The notes: a model not told the origin generated them from the letters alone. A DNA stretch of 64,000 nucleotides from DASQEH01 sp038239485 (GCA_038239485.1 JBBSET010000012.1:1-64000), one strand, 5' to 3'; shown: positions 29,013-37,419, counted from the stretch's first letter. Program-made: numbers and translations.

Positions 29013-29033
29013 CGCCGGAAGAACTTTCCGGCG
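29013..29033 (-). promoter_or_regulatory. Hairpin in the 5' region of glgX
   Basis: A perfect 8-bp inverted repeat (CGCCGGAA with TTCCGGCG, loop GAACT) lies 46 bp upstream of glgX. It could be part of the leader or a backup terminator for the upstream ferritin-like gene. Role unproven. Confidence 0.35.
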
Positions 29034-29140
29034 CGGTGGTTTGGGGTTGCCCTGATCCTAGCGGGACTGCGCCGTGGCGAACCCGACTGGCTGATACCCC
29101 GAACGCGACAGACGTAACGGTCCTCGCCCTGGACGCGGCG

Positions 29141-29176
29141 CGGCCCTGGCCTCGAAGCGAGCCGAGACCAGGGCCG
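29141..29176. terminator. Terminator-like hairpin after the ferritin-like gene
   Basis: CGGCCCTGG-CTCG (29141-29154) pairs with CGAG-CCAGGGCCG (29163-29176) with one mismatch and an 8-nt loop. It lies about 70 bp past the stop of the minus-strand ferritin-like gene. There is no strong T-run, but the stem is long and GC-rich. Confidence 0.6.
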
Positions 29177-29244
29177 TTGTCGCCTGGTTACGAGCCTGCA
29201 CCTGCCCTCCTCGTGTGGAGGGAGCAGCGGTGACGTGGCTCAGA

Positions 29245-30177
29245 TCACCTGGGCTTGGGACCGCTGGTGTTGATGGATCCGTTGACGCCGTGCGGGAAGA
29301 AGCCACCGTGGGTGGTCTTTCCGGGGTTGAGGTAGACGACGTTGAGGACCCGGTCGGCAGAACGGCTGTAGGCGATGCTGTTCTTGTCGGTCGGGACCAG
29401 GTTGGACACCCTCTTGTTGCCGATGCCCTGGTCGTCGTTGGACGAGCCGTCGAGGCTGTCGCGTGCGGCCGAGATCGCCTTCACGGCGCCGTTCAGCTGC
29501 TTGGCGTACAGGCTGGTGCGGACGATGCCGGCGTGGTACGCCTCGACCGCGAGGATGCCGGCGGCAGCCTCCAGGTACGTCTTGTTGCTGATCAGCGGGG
29601 CAGCACCCTTGTAGGCGGTGACGCCGACGTCTTCGAAGATGAACGCAGCCAGCAGGAAGTTGTTCTCGTTGGCATACGGGTCGAAGGTCTGGTGGGGCCC
29701 GATCAGTCCCGCGGCCCGGGCCGCGACGGTGAAGCTGTGCTGAATGTTGATCGTCGGACGCGACACCTTCGCCGAGCCGAGGGCCGAGCGCAGGAACATC
29801 ACGTGCGAGATCTCGTCGTGCGCGATCTCCTTGGCGTAGTTGCGGATGGCCCGGGTCTGCCAGGTCACCGCGCGACCGCCGTGCACCGGACCGCGGTTGC
29901 CCTTGCCGGTGGTGAACTGGTGCGGCAGGCCGTGACCGAAGGCCGCAAACGAGTAGAACTCAGCCTCCAGGTACTCGAGGTTCAGCGCGAAGTTCAGGAT
30001 CGCGCCGTCACTGGGGGCACCAGCGGCCACAGCGGCCCCGGTTCCCAGCCCGGTCAGCGCCGATGCGCCGACCACACCCATGCCTGCCACGCCGGCGGTG
30101 CGCAGGAAGTTGCGCCTGTCGGTGTCGTTCTCAGCGCTTCGCTCAATAAAGTTGCGGATAGTTGCTGAACCGAACAT
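29245..30177 (-). CDS. Tat-exported ferritin-like domain protein
   Basis: Protein of 310 aa. The N-terminus has a twin-arginine motif (DRRNFLRTAG) and hydrophobic Ala/Gly/Val segment, predicting Tat export of a folded protein. The mature part has ferritin-like helices with acidic/His pairs: NLEYLEAEFY, EIAHDEISHVMFL, FIFEDVGV and AVEAYHAG. This fits the desiccation-related/ferritin-like family with a di-metal site. GGGAGG precedes the ATG at 30177. The Nramp transporter is divergent across 228 bp, suggesting a metal-related theme, which is inference. Confidence 0.85.
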   Translation of the reverse strand: MFGSATIRNFIERSAENDTDRRNFLRTAGVAGMGVVGASALTGLGTGAAVAAGAPSDGAILNFALNLEYLEAEFYSFAAFGHGLPHQFTTGKGNRGPVHGGRAVTWQTRAIRNYAKEIAHDEISHVMFLRSALGSAKVSRPTINIQHSFTVAARAAGLIGPHQTFDPYANENNFLLAAFIFEDVGVTAYKGAAPLISNKTYLEAAAGILAVEAYHAGIVRTSLYAKQLNGAVKAISAARDSLDGSSNDDQGIGNKRVSNLVPTDKNSIAYSRSADRVLNVVYLNPGKTTHGGFFPHGVNGSINTSGPKPR

Positions 30178-30405
30178 TGATCCTCCCGAGATCAGGTGAC
30201 GAAAGAAGTAATCGCATAACAGGTCATAGGTACTGAACTGGTATGTATGGTCCGAAGTGTCGGCAATCCTCGCGGCACTTCCATAGGGCATTCGCCGCGG
30301 ATCAGAATCCGGATTGCGGAAATCGTCCAGTTCTTGGATTGCGGGCAGTTATCGAACCGTAACACGGCGTAGATGTGAGGCACAGCCCCAGCGAGCCGCG
30401 AGTAT

Positions 30406-31713
30406 TTGACAGGATCAGCACGTGCACACCCACCCCCCAGCGCAGGGCCGCGCTTTGGCAGCCGCCTCGTGAGGCATCTGCCACCAGTCGCCTCGGCGGT
30501 CCCGCGGGCGCTCGTCCGCGGGCCGTTGCCGCTCCTCGGGCCGGCCTTCGTGGCTTCGATCGCCTATGTCGACCCGGGAAACTTCGCCACCAACATCTCT
30601 GCCGGCTCCAGGTACGGCTATCTGCTGGTCTGGGTGGTGCTCGTCAGCAACGCGATGGCCATGCTGATCCAGTACCTGTCCGCGAAGTCCGGCATCGCCA
30701 CGGGTAGCAGCCTGCCCGAGCTGTGCCGACGGCACTACTCCCGCTACGTCGTCTTCGGCCTGTGGCTGCAGGCCGAGGTGGTGGCGATCGCCACGGACCT
30801 GGCCGAGGTGCTGGGCGGGGCGCTGGCTCTCCAGCTGCTCTTCGGGGTGCCGTTGATCGTGGGGGGCCTGATCACGGCCGGGATCGCGTTCTCGCTCCTT
30901 GGGCTGCAGAGCCGCGGCCACCGCCCGTTCGAGGTGGCCATCACCGGCCTGCTCTGCGTCATCTTGGTGGGGTTCCTCTACAGCCTGGTCGTGGGCGGGG
31001 TCGCTCCGGTGTCGGTCGTCCGGGGGGTCGTCCCCCGCTTCGACGGCACCGACAGCCTGCTCCTCGCCACCGGCATGCTCGGCGCGACGGTGATGCCACA
31101 TGCGATCTACCTGCACGGGGCGCTGACCAACAACCGCTATGTGACGGACACCGAGACCCAGCGCCGAGCGCTCCTGCGAAGCCAGCGCATCGATGTCGTG
31201 TCGGCGATGACACTGGCCGGGCTGATGAACCTGGCGATGCTGGTCATCGCCGCCAGAGCCTTCTTCGGCGAGACGCCGACCGTGACCACCATCCAAGCGG
31301 CCTACACCGGTCTCGACTCGTCGCTGGGATCGACCGCGGCGCTCTTCTTCGCCCTGGCGCTGCTCGCCTCAGGTTTCGCGTCCTCCAGCGTCGGTACCTT
31401 CTCGGGGCAGGTTGTGATGCAGGGCTTCCTGCGTCGCAAGATCCCTGTACTCGTGCGACGCCTGGTGACGCTCAGCCCGGCCCTCGTGGTGCTGTCGGTC
31501 GGCGTCGACCCGACGCACGCCCTCGTGGTGTCCCAGGTCGTGCTGTCGTTCGGCATCCCGTTCGCCTTGGTCCCCCTGATCTTGCTGACCCGTCGCGACG
31601 ACGTGATGGGGACGCTGGTGAACCAGAAGCTGACGACTGTCGCAGCGGCCGTCGTCGCGGCCTTGATCATCGCGATGAACATGGTGCTGATCGCGCTCAC
31701 GACAAGCGGCTAG
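30406..31713 (+). CDS. mntH: Nramp family divalent metal transporter
   Basis: Integral membrane protein of up to 435 aa. The metal-binding DPGN (in AYVDPGNFATN) near residue 55 and MPH (VMPHAIYLHGAL) near 230 are the Nramp TM1 and TM6 motifs, predicting Mn2+/Fe2+ uptake driven by protons. About eleven hydrophobic segments can be counted. The start is uncertain: TTG at 30406 gives 435 aa, and GTG at 30469 would give 414. Neither has a clear ribosome-binding site. A terminator hairpin follows 73 bp after the stop. Confidence 0.9.
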   Translation: MTGSARAHPPPSAGPRFGSRLVRHLPPVASAVPRALVRGPLPLLGPAFVASIAYVDPGNFATNISAGSRYGYLLVWVVLVSNAMAMLIQYLSAKSGIATGSSLPELCRRHYSRYVVFGLWLQAEVVAIATDLAEVLGGALALQLLFGVPLIVGGLITAGIAFSLLGLQSRGHRPFEVAITGLLCVILVGFLYSLVVGGVAPVSVVRGVVPRFDGTDSLLLATGMLGATVMPHAIYLHGALTNNRYVTDTETQRRALLRSQRIDVVSAMTLAGLMNLAMLVIAARAFFGETPTVTTIQAAYTGLDSSLGSTAALFFALALLASGFASSSVGTFSGQVVMQGFLRRKIPVLVRRLVTLSPALVVLSVGVDPTHALVVSQVVLSFGIPFALVPLILLTRRDDVMGTLVNQKLTTVAAAVVAALIIAMNMVLIALTTSG

Positions 31714-32113
31714 CCGGAAAGTGAGTCTGCCCGGCGGCCGCGGCGAGGGTGAAGACAGCTCGGATGGGTCCGCGGCCGGCCGGAGCGGTCCTGGGGCTGT
31801 TGGATCAACCCCAGGACCTGAGACCCATACCGCCCGGGCGGTCACGAGTCGCTATGACAACCGTGCCCCATGGGATGCGGGTTATGCCATCCATACGGAT
31901 ATCTTCAACCGAGAATGCGGATACTTTCGCCCTCTATGGCATGGTTGGGGAATTTCATCACCCAGCCGAGGTGCGCGGTGACTTCCGGCGTGGGTCCGCT
32001 CAGCCGTCATTTGGAAGAAACATTGCTAAGAGTAAGTTATATGTCACTCTATGTTATAGAGAATGAGATGGTTTGACGCGCAATGACAGCGTGTGCACGC
32101 GGGTCCAGGTCGT
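31714..32113. other. 400-bp intergenic stretch, AT-rich at its right end
   Basis: This lies between mntH and gatD (convergent). It holds the mntH terminator at 31787-31818. From about 31850 to 32075 the sequence becomes AT-rich and includes CTCTAT-GTT-ATAGAG at 32047-32061. No reading frame there looks coding. Confidence 0.5.
31787..31818 (+). terminator. Terminator after mntH
   Basis: A perfect 10-bp stem (GGTCCTGGGG with CCCCAGGACC) encloses a 12-nt loop that can pair further (TTG/CAA). It is 73 bp after the mntH stop and is the strongest hairpin in the intergenic stretch. Confidence 0.7.
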
Positions 32114-32872
32114 CTACCGAGGTCTCGCGGCCGGGAGTCGGCGACGCCGCGGGCGGTGGAGCGCCTCGTGTAGTCGCTCCTTCCGGAGCCGCTCGATGTC
32201 CTCGTCGGGCATCGGCGCAAGGGCGGTGCCGGTCGCCCTGGCCAGCAGATGGTCGGCCAAGGCGGGGTTCCGAACCAGGACCGGTCCGTGCATATAGGTC
32301 GCGACGATGTTGTCCTGAACGGCTCCCTCGTCGATCCCCGCCCCGTTACCGGTCCCACACCGCAGCAGGCCCAACGGCTGGGCAAGCCTTCCCAGATGGG
32401 CGTCGCCCTGGTGGTTCTCGTACCCGCTCAGGACCGGCAGGGCCGGTATCCCGGCGGCGTCGGCAACCACCTCGCCGACCGCTCGCGGCCCGCTCGACCT
32501 GCCGCAGCGCACGTCGAGGACGTCCAGGCCGGAGATCGTACGCCCGTCGCGGTCGCAGAACGAGGTGGACAGCAGCTGGAACCCGGCGCAGACCGCCAGG
32601 CAGGTCGCTCCGTTCCGAAGCGCCCCCGTCAGCTTCTTGTCGGCGCGTATCCGTTCGCCCGCCAACAGCTGGGACGCGTCCTCGCCTCCGCCGATCAGAT
32701 AGATGTCGCCGGAGGCCGGTGCTGCCTGGTCGAGCGCGACCTCGACAACCGAGACAGGCAGCCCCCGGCCGCGCGCACGCCGCACGAGGGCCGGCGCATT
32801 GCCCCGGTCTCCGTAGGTGCCGAGGAGCTCGGGGTAGAGCAGCACGATCGTCAGGTCACCGGACGGCGACAA
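32114..32872 (-). CDS. gatD: Lipid II isoglutaminyl synthase, glutaminase subunit
   Basis: Protein of 252 aa, a CobB/CobQ-like class I glutamine amidotransferase. Cys95 in CLAVCAGFQLL is the nucleophile and the His in ATYMHGP completes the active site. With MurT it amidates D-glutamate of the peptidoglycan stem. It overlaps murT by 17 bp. The ATG at 32872 gives the normal N-terminus (LTIVLLYPELLGTYGDRGN). Confidence 0.93.
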   Translation of the reverse strand: MSPSGDLTIVLLYPELLGTYGDRGNAPALVRRARGRGLPVSVVEVALDQAAPASGDIYLIGGGEDASQLLAGERIRADKKLTGALRNGATCLAVCAGFQLLSTSFCDRDGRTISGLDVLDVRCGRSSGPRAVGEVVADAAGIPALPVLSGYENHQGDAHLGRLAQPLGLLRCGTGNGAGIDEGAVQDNIVATYMHGPVLVRNPALADHLLARATGTALAPMPDEDIERLRKERLHEALHRPRRRRLPAARPR

Positions 32873-34142
32873 GAGCCAGCCTCCGTCGAGCGTCCTGGAA
32901 GGCGGTGTAGTCGGCGATCACGTCGACACGCCCTGGCGGGATCAGCGAAAGCGCGTGCACGACGTCGCGACCGGCTACACAGGCCACGCCAGCCAGCTTG
33001 AGCCGCACCACCAGATCCGACGAGCGTCGACCCGTCACCACGATCGTGCGACCGGCAAGGCTGTCGAAGCCCACGTCGTACAACCAGGACGGGTCCCGCC
33101 CGTCCACGCCGTTGGAGTTCACGGCAAGGACCAGGGCGCTGTCCTCGCGGCTCACGAGCCCGAGGGTCTCCAACCACCCGGCGGGGTTCTTGGCCAGGAG
33201 CAGGCGCACCTGCCTGCCGTGGTGGTCTCCGACGGCGAACCGTCCCGCCACGTCGTGGATCGCACGCGCGGCCTCGACCGCGGTCGCCGCGTCGACTCCG
33301 CAGGCGACGGCTGCCGCGACCGCCATGGCGGCGTTGGCTCGACTGAACCGACCCGGCAGCTCGAGCCGCAGCGGCAGCCTGTCGGACGCGCTCACGAGGT
33401 CGTCGTCCTCCAGCCACCACGTCGGCTGTGGACGGCGCAGCCCGCAGGTGCACATCCACGGTCCGCCGTCCTGGCGGCAGGGTCGGCCGCATCGCGGACA
33501 GGCGACCGAGTCCTGGGTCCAGAGCTGGCCGGCGCCGACCCATACCTGGCTGGGCGCCGCCATCGCCGGCCACACCGTGTTGGGGTCGTCGGCGTTGGCG
33601 ACCACGAGCGGTACCGGGCCCATAGCCTCGTGCCATGTGGACACGACCCGAGCCACCTCGTGATGGCGCGAGAGCTGGTCTCGGGTGAGGTTGAGGAGAA
33701 CCGCCGACGCGGGACTCAGCTGCGCCGCCGCCCACGGCAGCCAGCCTTCGTCGGTCTCCAACACGGCCAGCCTGTTTCCGCTGTGGGCGAGCGCCGTCAT
33801 CAGTCCGGCATCGGTGTTGGCACCATCGGCGTTGGCAGCCACCGGGGCCCTGGTTGCCAGCGCGGCGGCGAGGAGAGCGGATGTGGTGGTCTTCCCGTTG
33901 GTGCCGCTCACCAGGACGATCTCGCGATCCTCGGCGAGCGCAGCCGCAGCCCCCGGGGCCAGCCTCAAAGTGAGGCGACCGCCGATGACCCCGCCGCCGC
34001 CGAGCCCGGTAGCTCGAGACAGAAAGCCAGCGGCCCGACCCGCGGCCATGGCGACGCGGACACGTGGTGCACCACGCCTCGGCCGGCGTCGCGTCTGCCC
34101 CGTCGCGGGGTCCACTGCGACGGCCGGAAGCGGGAGTTGCAT
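32856..34142 (-). CDS. murT: Lipid II isoglutaminyl synthase, MurT subunit
   Basis: Mur-ligase-like protein of 428 aa. The P-loop is VSGTNGKTTT near residue 80. A four-cysteine zinc ribbon (CPRCGRPC then CTC) is inserted in the central domain, as is typical of MurT. The C-terminal MurT-specific domain follows. It activates the D-Glu carboxylate with ATP and takes ammonia from GatD. ATG at 34142 was used; the first 30 residues are basic and poorly conserved, so a start nearer Met32 (34049) is possible. Confidence 0.92.
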   Translation of the reverse strand: MQLPLPAVAVDPATGQTRRRPRRGAPRVRVAMAAGRAAGFLSRATGLGGGGVIGGRLTLRLAPGAAAALAEDREIVLVSGTNGKTTTSALLAAALATRAPVAANADGANTDAGLMTALAHSGNRLAVLETDEGWLPWAAAQLSPASAVLLNLTRDQLSRHHEVARVVSTWHEAMGPVPLVVANADDPNTVWPAMAAPSQVWVGAGQLWTQDSVACPRCGRPCRQDGGPWMCTCGLRRPQPTWWLEDDDLVSASDRLPLRLELPGRFSRANAAMAVAAAVACGVDAATAVEAARAIHDVAGRFAVGDHHGRQVRLLLAKNPAGWLETLGLVSREDSALVLAVNSNGVDGRDPSWLYDVGFDSLAGRTIVVTGRRSSDLVVRLKLAGVACVAGRDVVHALSLIPPGRVDVIADYTAFQDARRRLALVAVR

Positions 34143-34286
34143 GCGTCGACGGTACGCACGCGCAGGTTAACGGAAGGCACGCGGGTGGGGCACGATAGGC
34201 CAAACCCAGCTAACCGAGCGCTTACCGAGCAGCCTCCCGCTGGCGGGCCAGGCAGCCGAGGGTACGGTGAACGAGGCTGCTCCGGC

Positions 34287-34559
34287 GTCGAGATTAGGGT
34301 CAAGGACGGCTACGCCGTGTTCGACGGCACAACACAAATCACCAGTGTCCACGTCACCCTCGACGCCGACATGGCCCAACGGCTCGGGCTTACCGGCGCC
34401 TTCGAGCGCGTCGAGGCCACGGCCGCGAAGGTGGCAGCACCCCGGAAATGCCGGTAAGGCCAGGAGACCTGCGGCGCCCAGGTCAACCTGCCCCCAGGCT
34501 ATGGCTCTTGCGCCGGGCTCAGGATCGAACGCCACGTGAAGGTTCCATGCCTTGGCTGA
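34287..34559 (+). pseudogene. Broken small ORF, possibly phage-type
   Basis: A plus-strand frame reads VEIRVKDGYAVFDGTTQ... and stays coding-like in codon use, stops at TAA (34455-34457), then continues in the same frame with equally GC-biased third positions to TGA at 34557-34559. No ATG start is in place; the nearest in-frame GTG is at 34185. The opening resembles small head-to-tail or structural proteins of actinophages, a weak resemblance only. I read it as a remnant cut by a nonsense codon. Confidence 0.35.
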
Positions 34560-34613
34560 GCGGCTGCGGGCCTTCAGGTAAGGGGGCGGCCTGAGCTGGC
34601 CCGTCTGAGACTG

Positions 34614-35330
34614 CTACTCGGGATCGAGCTCGTCGGAGAGGATCGTGAGCGCGGAGGCGAGGCGCCGGGCTTCGCCAGCCGCGATGTCGTGGAATCCATC
34701 CGGAAGCGCATCGCCGTAACTAACGAAAATGCCCGCTGGTTCCCCGACATCGGCGAATCGGTCGTTTCGCTGGATCTGGGCGTAGGTGTCGGGGGTCTCG
34801 TCGGACCAGATGATTCGACGCGAGTGGTGGTGAGTTGTCACTCGACCTGGTGTCCTATCGGTGCCCTCGAAACTGTGTGACTCGCACCAAGGGGGACACG
34901 TTGCGCTGCTCATACCTTCTCCAGTTGGGGGGTTGAACGAACTATCGCCGTGTGCGGCCCGAAGGACCTGGATCTCCTTGAGCAGGTCGCAACGATCCTG
35001 AGCGGCTTCCTGTCGATCGAGCCTGGCGTACAGCCGATCAAGTTTGGCAAAGTGCCTGGCGGTGCGGGCAGCCTCGTTTCGGGTGCCGCTGAGGGACTCG
35101 TAGAGCGAGACTGCGATGTCTCGTCGGGCCGCTGCCCTGTCCCGTAAGTCGGCTACGGCGTCTCGGAGGTCGGCACAGGCCGCCCGAAAGGCCAGTCCAT
35201 CCGTGTCACCGGCCTCACCAGAGCCTCGGCCCTCGGTGACCGAACTTCGCTGAGTCAAGCCGCTCTCGTTACCCTGTGTGGGGGCCGGAGCGTCGGATTC
35301 GCGATCGTTCACGATGACTCCATGGGCCAT
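34614..35330 (-). CDS. Coiled-coil plus DUF6907-like protein
   Basis: Up to 238 aa. Residues 50-125 are helical and charged (LRDAVADLRDRAAARRD and KLDRLYARLDRQ), like the linker repeats of some actinobacterial signalling proteins. The C-terminal 100 residues begin with CPPWCESH and resemble DUF6907 proteins common near mobile elements. Met140 (34913) is preceded by GGAGAAGG, a better ribosome-binding site than that of the first ATG, so the DUF6907 part may be made alone. Function unknown. Confidence 0.5.
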   Translation of the reverse strand: MAHGVIVNDRESDAPAPTQGNESGLTQRSSVTEGRGSGEAGDTDGLAFRAACADLRDAVADLRDRAAARRDIAVSLYESLSGTRNEAARTARHFAKLDRLYARLDRQEAAQDRCDLLKEIQVLRAAHGDSSFNPPTGEGMSSATCPPWCESHSFEGTDRTPGRVTTHHHSRRIIWSDETPDTYAQIQRNDRFADVGEPAGIFVSYGDALPDGFHDIAAGEARRLASALTILSDELDPE

Positions 35331-35751
35331 AGATGACCCGGTAAGTCACGCTACGCCCTAAGACCCCTTGCGTAAACATGCTTGCGAAGGCCGAAATGAC
35401 CGAGCCAACCCTTCACGAGGCGCACGCTCGGGTCGTGCTCCCGCGCTGACGCGTGAGGACAGTCGACCCCTCGCCGGTCCTCGTGTGGCGTGACGGTGAT
35501 TGACAGCGCCCTACGCACACAGCCTTTGTCCAGACGACGTAGAGTCCGCCGACGTACGCGTCGATTTGGGAATACCCTCGTCTCAAGCAGGCTGACTGAA
35601 TCGGCGGCGAATGTCGCCTGGTGAGGGGCCCCTCAGATACGCTCTGGGCGGTCTCGCCCGGGGAAGTGTTCCTGCGACGCCCCGACATGCACTCGAATCG
35701 AGAGACGAGCACTCTGGGGCGGCGCCGGCGTCAGGGCGACGACGACTGGCC
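35331..35751. other. 421-bp stretch without a recognisable gene
   Basis: This lies between two hypothetical minus-strand genes. Short frames exist on both strands, but none shows coding bias, a ribosome-binding site or a known motif. No tRNA-like sequence or clear att repeat was found here by eye. Confidence 0.45.
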
Positions 35752-36078
35752 TCAATCTAGCTGCTCACTCGTCGCAGCGTCCTGGCCCTCGCCCTCCGGG
35801 TGGACTGGTTGAGATGTCGCGCGGTCCGCTGCGGCTGCCTGCCTGTCGAGCTTGGCGTACTCGCGAGCCCGGTCAGGCGTCAAGTACGGCTCAGCATCCT
35901 GTGTAAATACATACCGCCGGGCTCGCCATCGAGCGTGCCATCGCTTCAGTTCGACGCCGTGGCCGTCGACGCTGACCACCTGCGTGCAGCAGAAGCCAAG
36001 CTCGCCGTCCTCCTTGTGGTGCTCGCACCGTCTCCGGTGCTTGGGTGGTTGCGTGATGAGGCCTGTGGTTGTGGACAT
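35752..36078 (-). CDS. Hypothetical protein beside tRNA-Val
   Basis: Protein of 108 aa. The first half has a His/Cys cluster (RRRCEHHKEDGELGFCC) that could bind a metal. The second half is charged and ends in LDRQAAAADRATSQP. The segment YAKLDRQAAAADR resembles FAKLDRLYARLDRQ in the neighbouring 34614-35330 protein. The open frame continues upstream through the tRNA-Val gene, so the start must be downstream; ATG at 36078, with AAGGG eight bases before it, is the best choice. No function is proposed. Confidence 0.5.
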   Translation of the reverse strand: MSTTTGLITQPPKHRRRCEHHKEDGELGFCCTQVVSVDGHGVELKRWHARWRARRYVFTQDAEPYLTPDRAREYAKLDRQAAAADRATSQPVHPEGEGQDAATSEQLD

Positions 36079-36148
36079 GGGGAGCGCCCTTCGGTCGTGG
36101 ATTGAACTCACCACTACCGATGACATCTGGCACATGCCTGGCACGTCT

Positions 36149-36183
36149 GCAGGTCTGAGCACCGAATTGATGCTCTGACCTGC
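36149..36183 (-). terminator. Terminator of the tRNA Gly-Cys-Val unit
   Basis: CAGGTCTGAGCA pairs with TGCTCTGACCTG (one mismatch, 9-nt loop; one more G-C pair at the base). The hairpin starts 9 bases past the encoded CCA of tRNA-Val on the minus strand, the expected place for the end of the tRNA transcript. Confidence 0.6.
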
Positions 36184-36191
36184 GGTGATGC

Positions 36192-36266
36192 TGGTGGGCG
36201 ATACTGGGATCGAACCAGTGACCTCTTCCGTGTCAGGGAAGCGCGCTACCGCTGCGCCAATCGCCC
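36192..36266 (-). tRNA. tRNA-Val (GAC)
   Basis: A full cloverleaf is visible: acceptor GGGCGAT/ATCGCCC, anticodon arm CTTCC-CTGACAC-GGAAG with anticodon GAC, and T loop TTCGATC. CCA is encoded at the 3' end (36192-36194). It is third in a minus-strand unit after tRNA-Gly and tRNA-Cys. Its 3' end borders the gene-poor 34.2-36.1 kb patch. Confidence 0.95.
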
Positions 36267-36301
36267 CCGTTGTTGCGGTCGAACATCGTGCTGTCTCGTC
36301 G

Positions 36302-36372
36302 AGGTGGAGAAGGGATTTGAACCCTCGTACACGGATTTGCAGTCCGTTGCCTCGCCTCTCGGCCACTCCACC
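36302..36372 (-). tRNA. tRNA-Cys (GCA)
   Basis: Acceptor GGTGGAG/CTCCACC, anticodon loop CTGCAAA with anticodon GCA, T loop TTCAAAT, and discriminator U. CCA is not encoded. It lies between tRNA-Gly and tRNA-Val on the minus strand, an order common in actinobacteria. Confidence 0.95.
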
Positions 36373-36402
36373 GCTGGATGGGTAAGCCTGCGGCCCTCTC
36401 CG

Positions 36403-36475
36403 AGCGGACGACGGGATTCGAACCCGCGACCCTCACCTTGGCAAGGTGATGCTCTACCAACTGAGCCACGTCCGC
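36403..36475 (-). tRNA. tRNA-Gly (GCC)
   Basis: Acceptor GCGGACG/CGTCCGC, anticodon loop TTGCCAA with anticodon GCC, T loop TTCGAAT, and discriminator U. CCA is not encoded. It is first in the tRNA unit and divergent from pabC, 125 bp away. Confidence 0.95.
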
Positions 36476-36600
36476 GTGCGCATCACGTCCCCCACGGTAG
36501 CGAGGTCGTGCGAGAGGAAACCATAGCCGATCGGCGGGAACGCACCAATTCCCGACGTCGCGGACGAGGACCCGCCATCCCTGCTCGCTAGGGTGCTGAG

Positions 36601-37419
36601 ATGCGAGCATGGTGCAACGGTTCTCTGATCGACCCGACCGAGGCGGCGATCACGGTTCTCGACCACGGGTTCACTGTGGGCGACGGTGTGTTCGAGGCCA
36701 TCAAGGTCGTCGACGGGGTCCCCTTCGCCCTCACCCGGCATCTTGAGCGCCTTTCGAGGTCGGCCGTCGGGCTCGGCCTGCCGCCGCCCCGTGACGGGCT
36801 CGTACGCGCGGCGGTCGACGAGGTACTCGCCGGTGAGGAGCTTGCGCTCGGACGCATCCGGATCACCTACACGGCGGGAGTGTCGCCGGTCGGCTCAGGG
36901 CGAGACACCAAGGAGGCGACCCTGGTCGTGATCCTCGCCGAGGCGGTGGCCTACCCGGCGACCACGAAGGCGGTCGTGGTGCCATGGGTTCGCAACGATC
37001 GTGGTGCCCTGGCGGGGCTGAAGACGACGTCGTACGCCGAGAACGTGGTCGCCCTGGCCTATGCCGAGGAGCGAGGAGCCTCGGAGGCGATCCTGGCCAA
37101 CACCCAGGGACACCTCTGCGAAGGGACCGGGACGAATGTCTTCTGCGTCTTCGGCGACTCGATCGCGACGCCGCCGCTGACCTCGGGATGTCTGGCCGGG
37201 GTGACCCGCAACCTCGTGGTGGAGTGGTGTGGCGTCGATGAGCGCGACATCTCGATGGCGGAGCTGGCGACGGCCGACGAGGTGTTCCTTACGTCGACGA
37301 CGCGAGATGTGCAGGGTGTCGCGCAGCTCGACGACCGGACGTTCCCGACCGAGCAGCCGGTCACCGGACGGGTGGCAAGGACATGGTCCGAGCGCGAGCC
37401 GCAGGACGTCGACCCCTGA
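36601..37419 (+). CDS. pabC: Aminodeoxychorismate lyase-like class IV aminotransferase
   Basis: Fold-type IV PLP protein of 272 aa. The PLP lysine is K141 in GLKTTSYAEN. DHGFTVGDGVFEAIK near residue 21 and EGTGTNVFCVF near 175 are family signatures. It probably eliminates pyruvate from aminodeoxychorismate to give p-aminobenzoate for folate. Branched-chain or D-amino-acid aminotransferase activity cannot be excluded by sequence. The ATG at 36601 gives the normal N-terminus. Confidence 0.85.
   Translation: MRAWCNGSLIDPTEAAITVLDHGFTVGDGVFEAIKVVDGVPFALTRHLERLSRSAVGLGLPPPRDGLVRAAVDEVLAGEELALGRIRITYTAGVSPVGSGRDTKEATLVVILAEAVAYPATTKAVVVPWVRNDRGALAGLKTTSYAENVVALAYAEERGASEAILANTQGHLCEGTGTNVFCVFGDSIATPPLTSGCLAGVTRNLVVEWCGVDERDISMAELATADEVFLTSTTRDVQGVAQLDDRTFPTEQPVTGRVARTWSEREPQDVDP

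Noticed and set aside
30406..30411. TTGACA as a -35 promoter box for mntH
   Set aside because: It fits the consensus, but no -10 sequence is present 16-18 bp downstream, and it coincides with the likely TTG start codon.
36266..36366. Upstream extension of the 108-aa hypothetical protein through tRNA-Val and tRNA-Cys
   Set aside because: The frame is open there only because tRNA genes lack stops in it. A real protein start must be downstream, at 36078.
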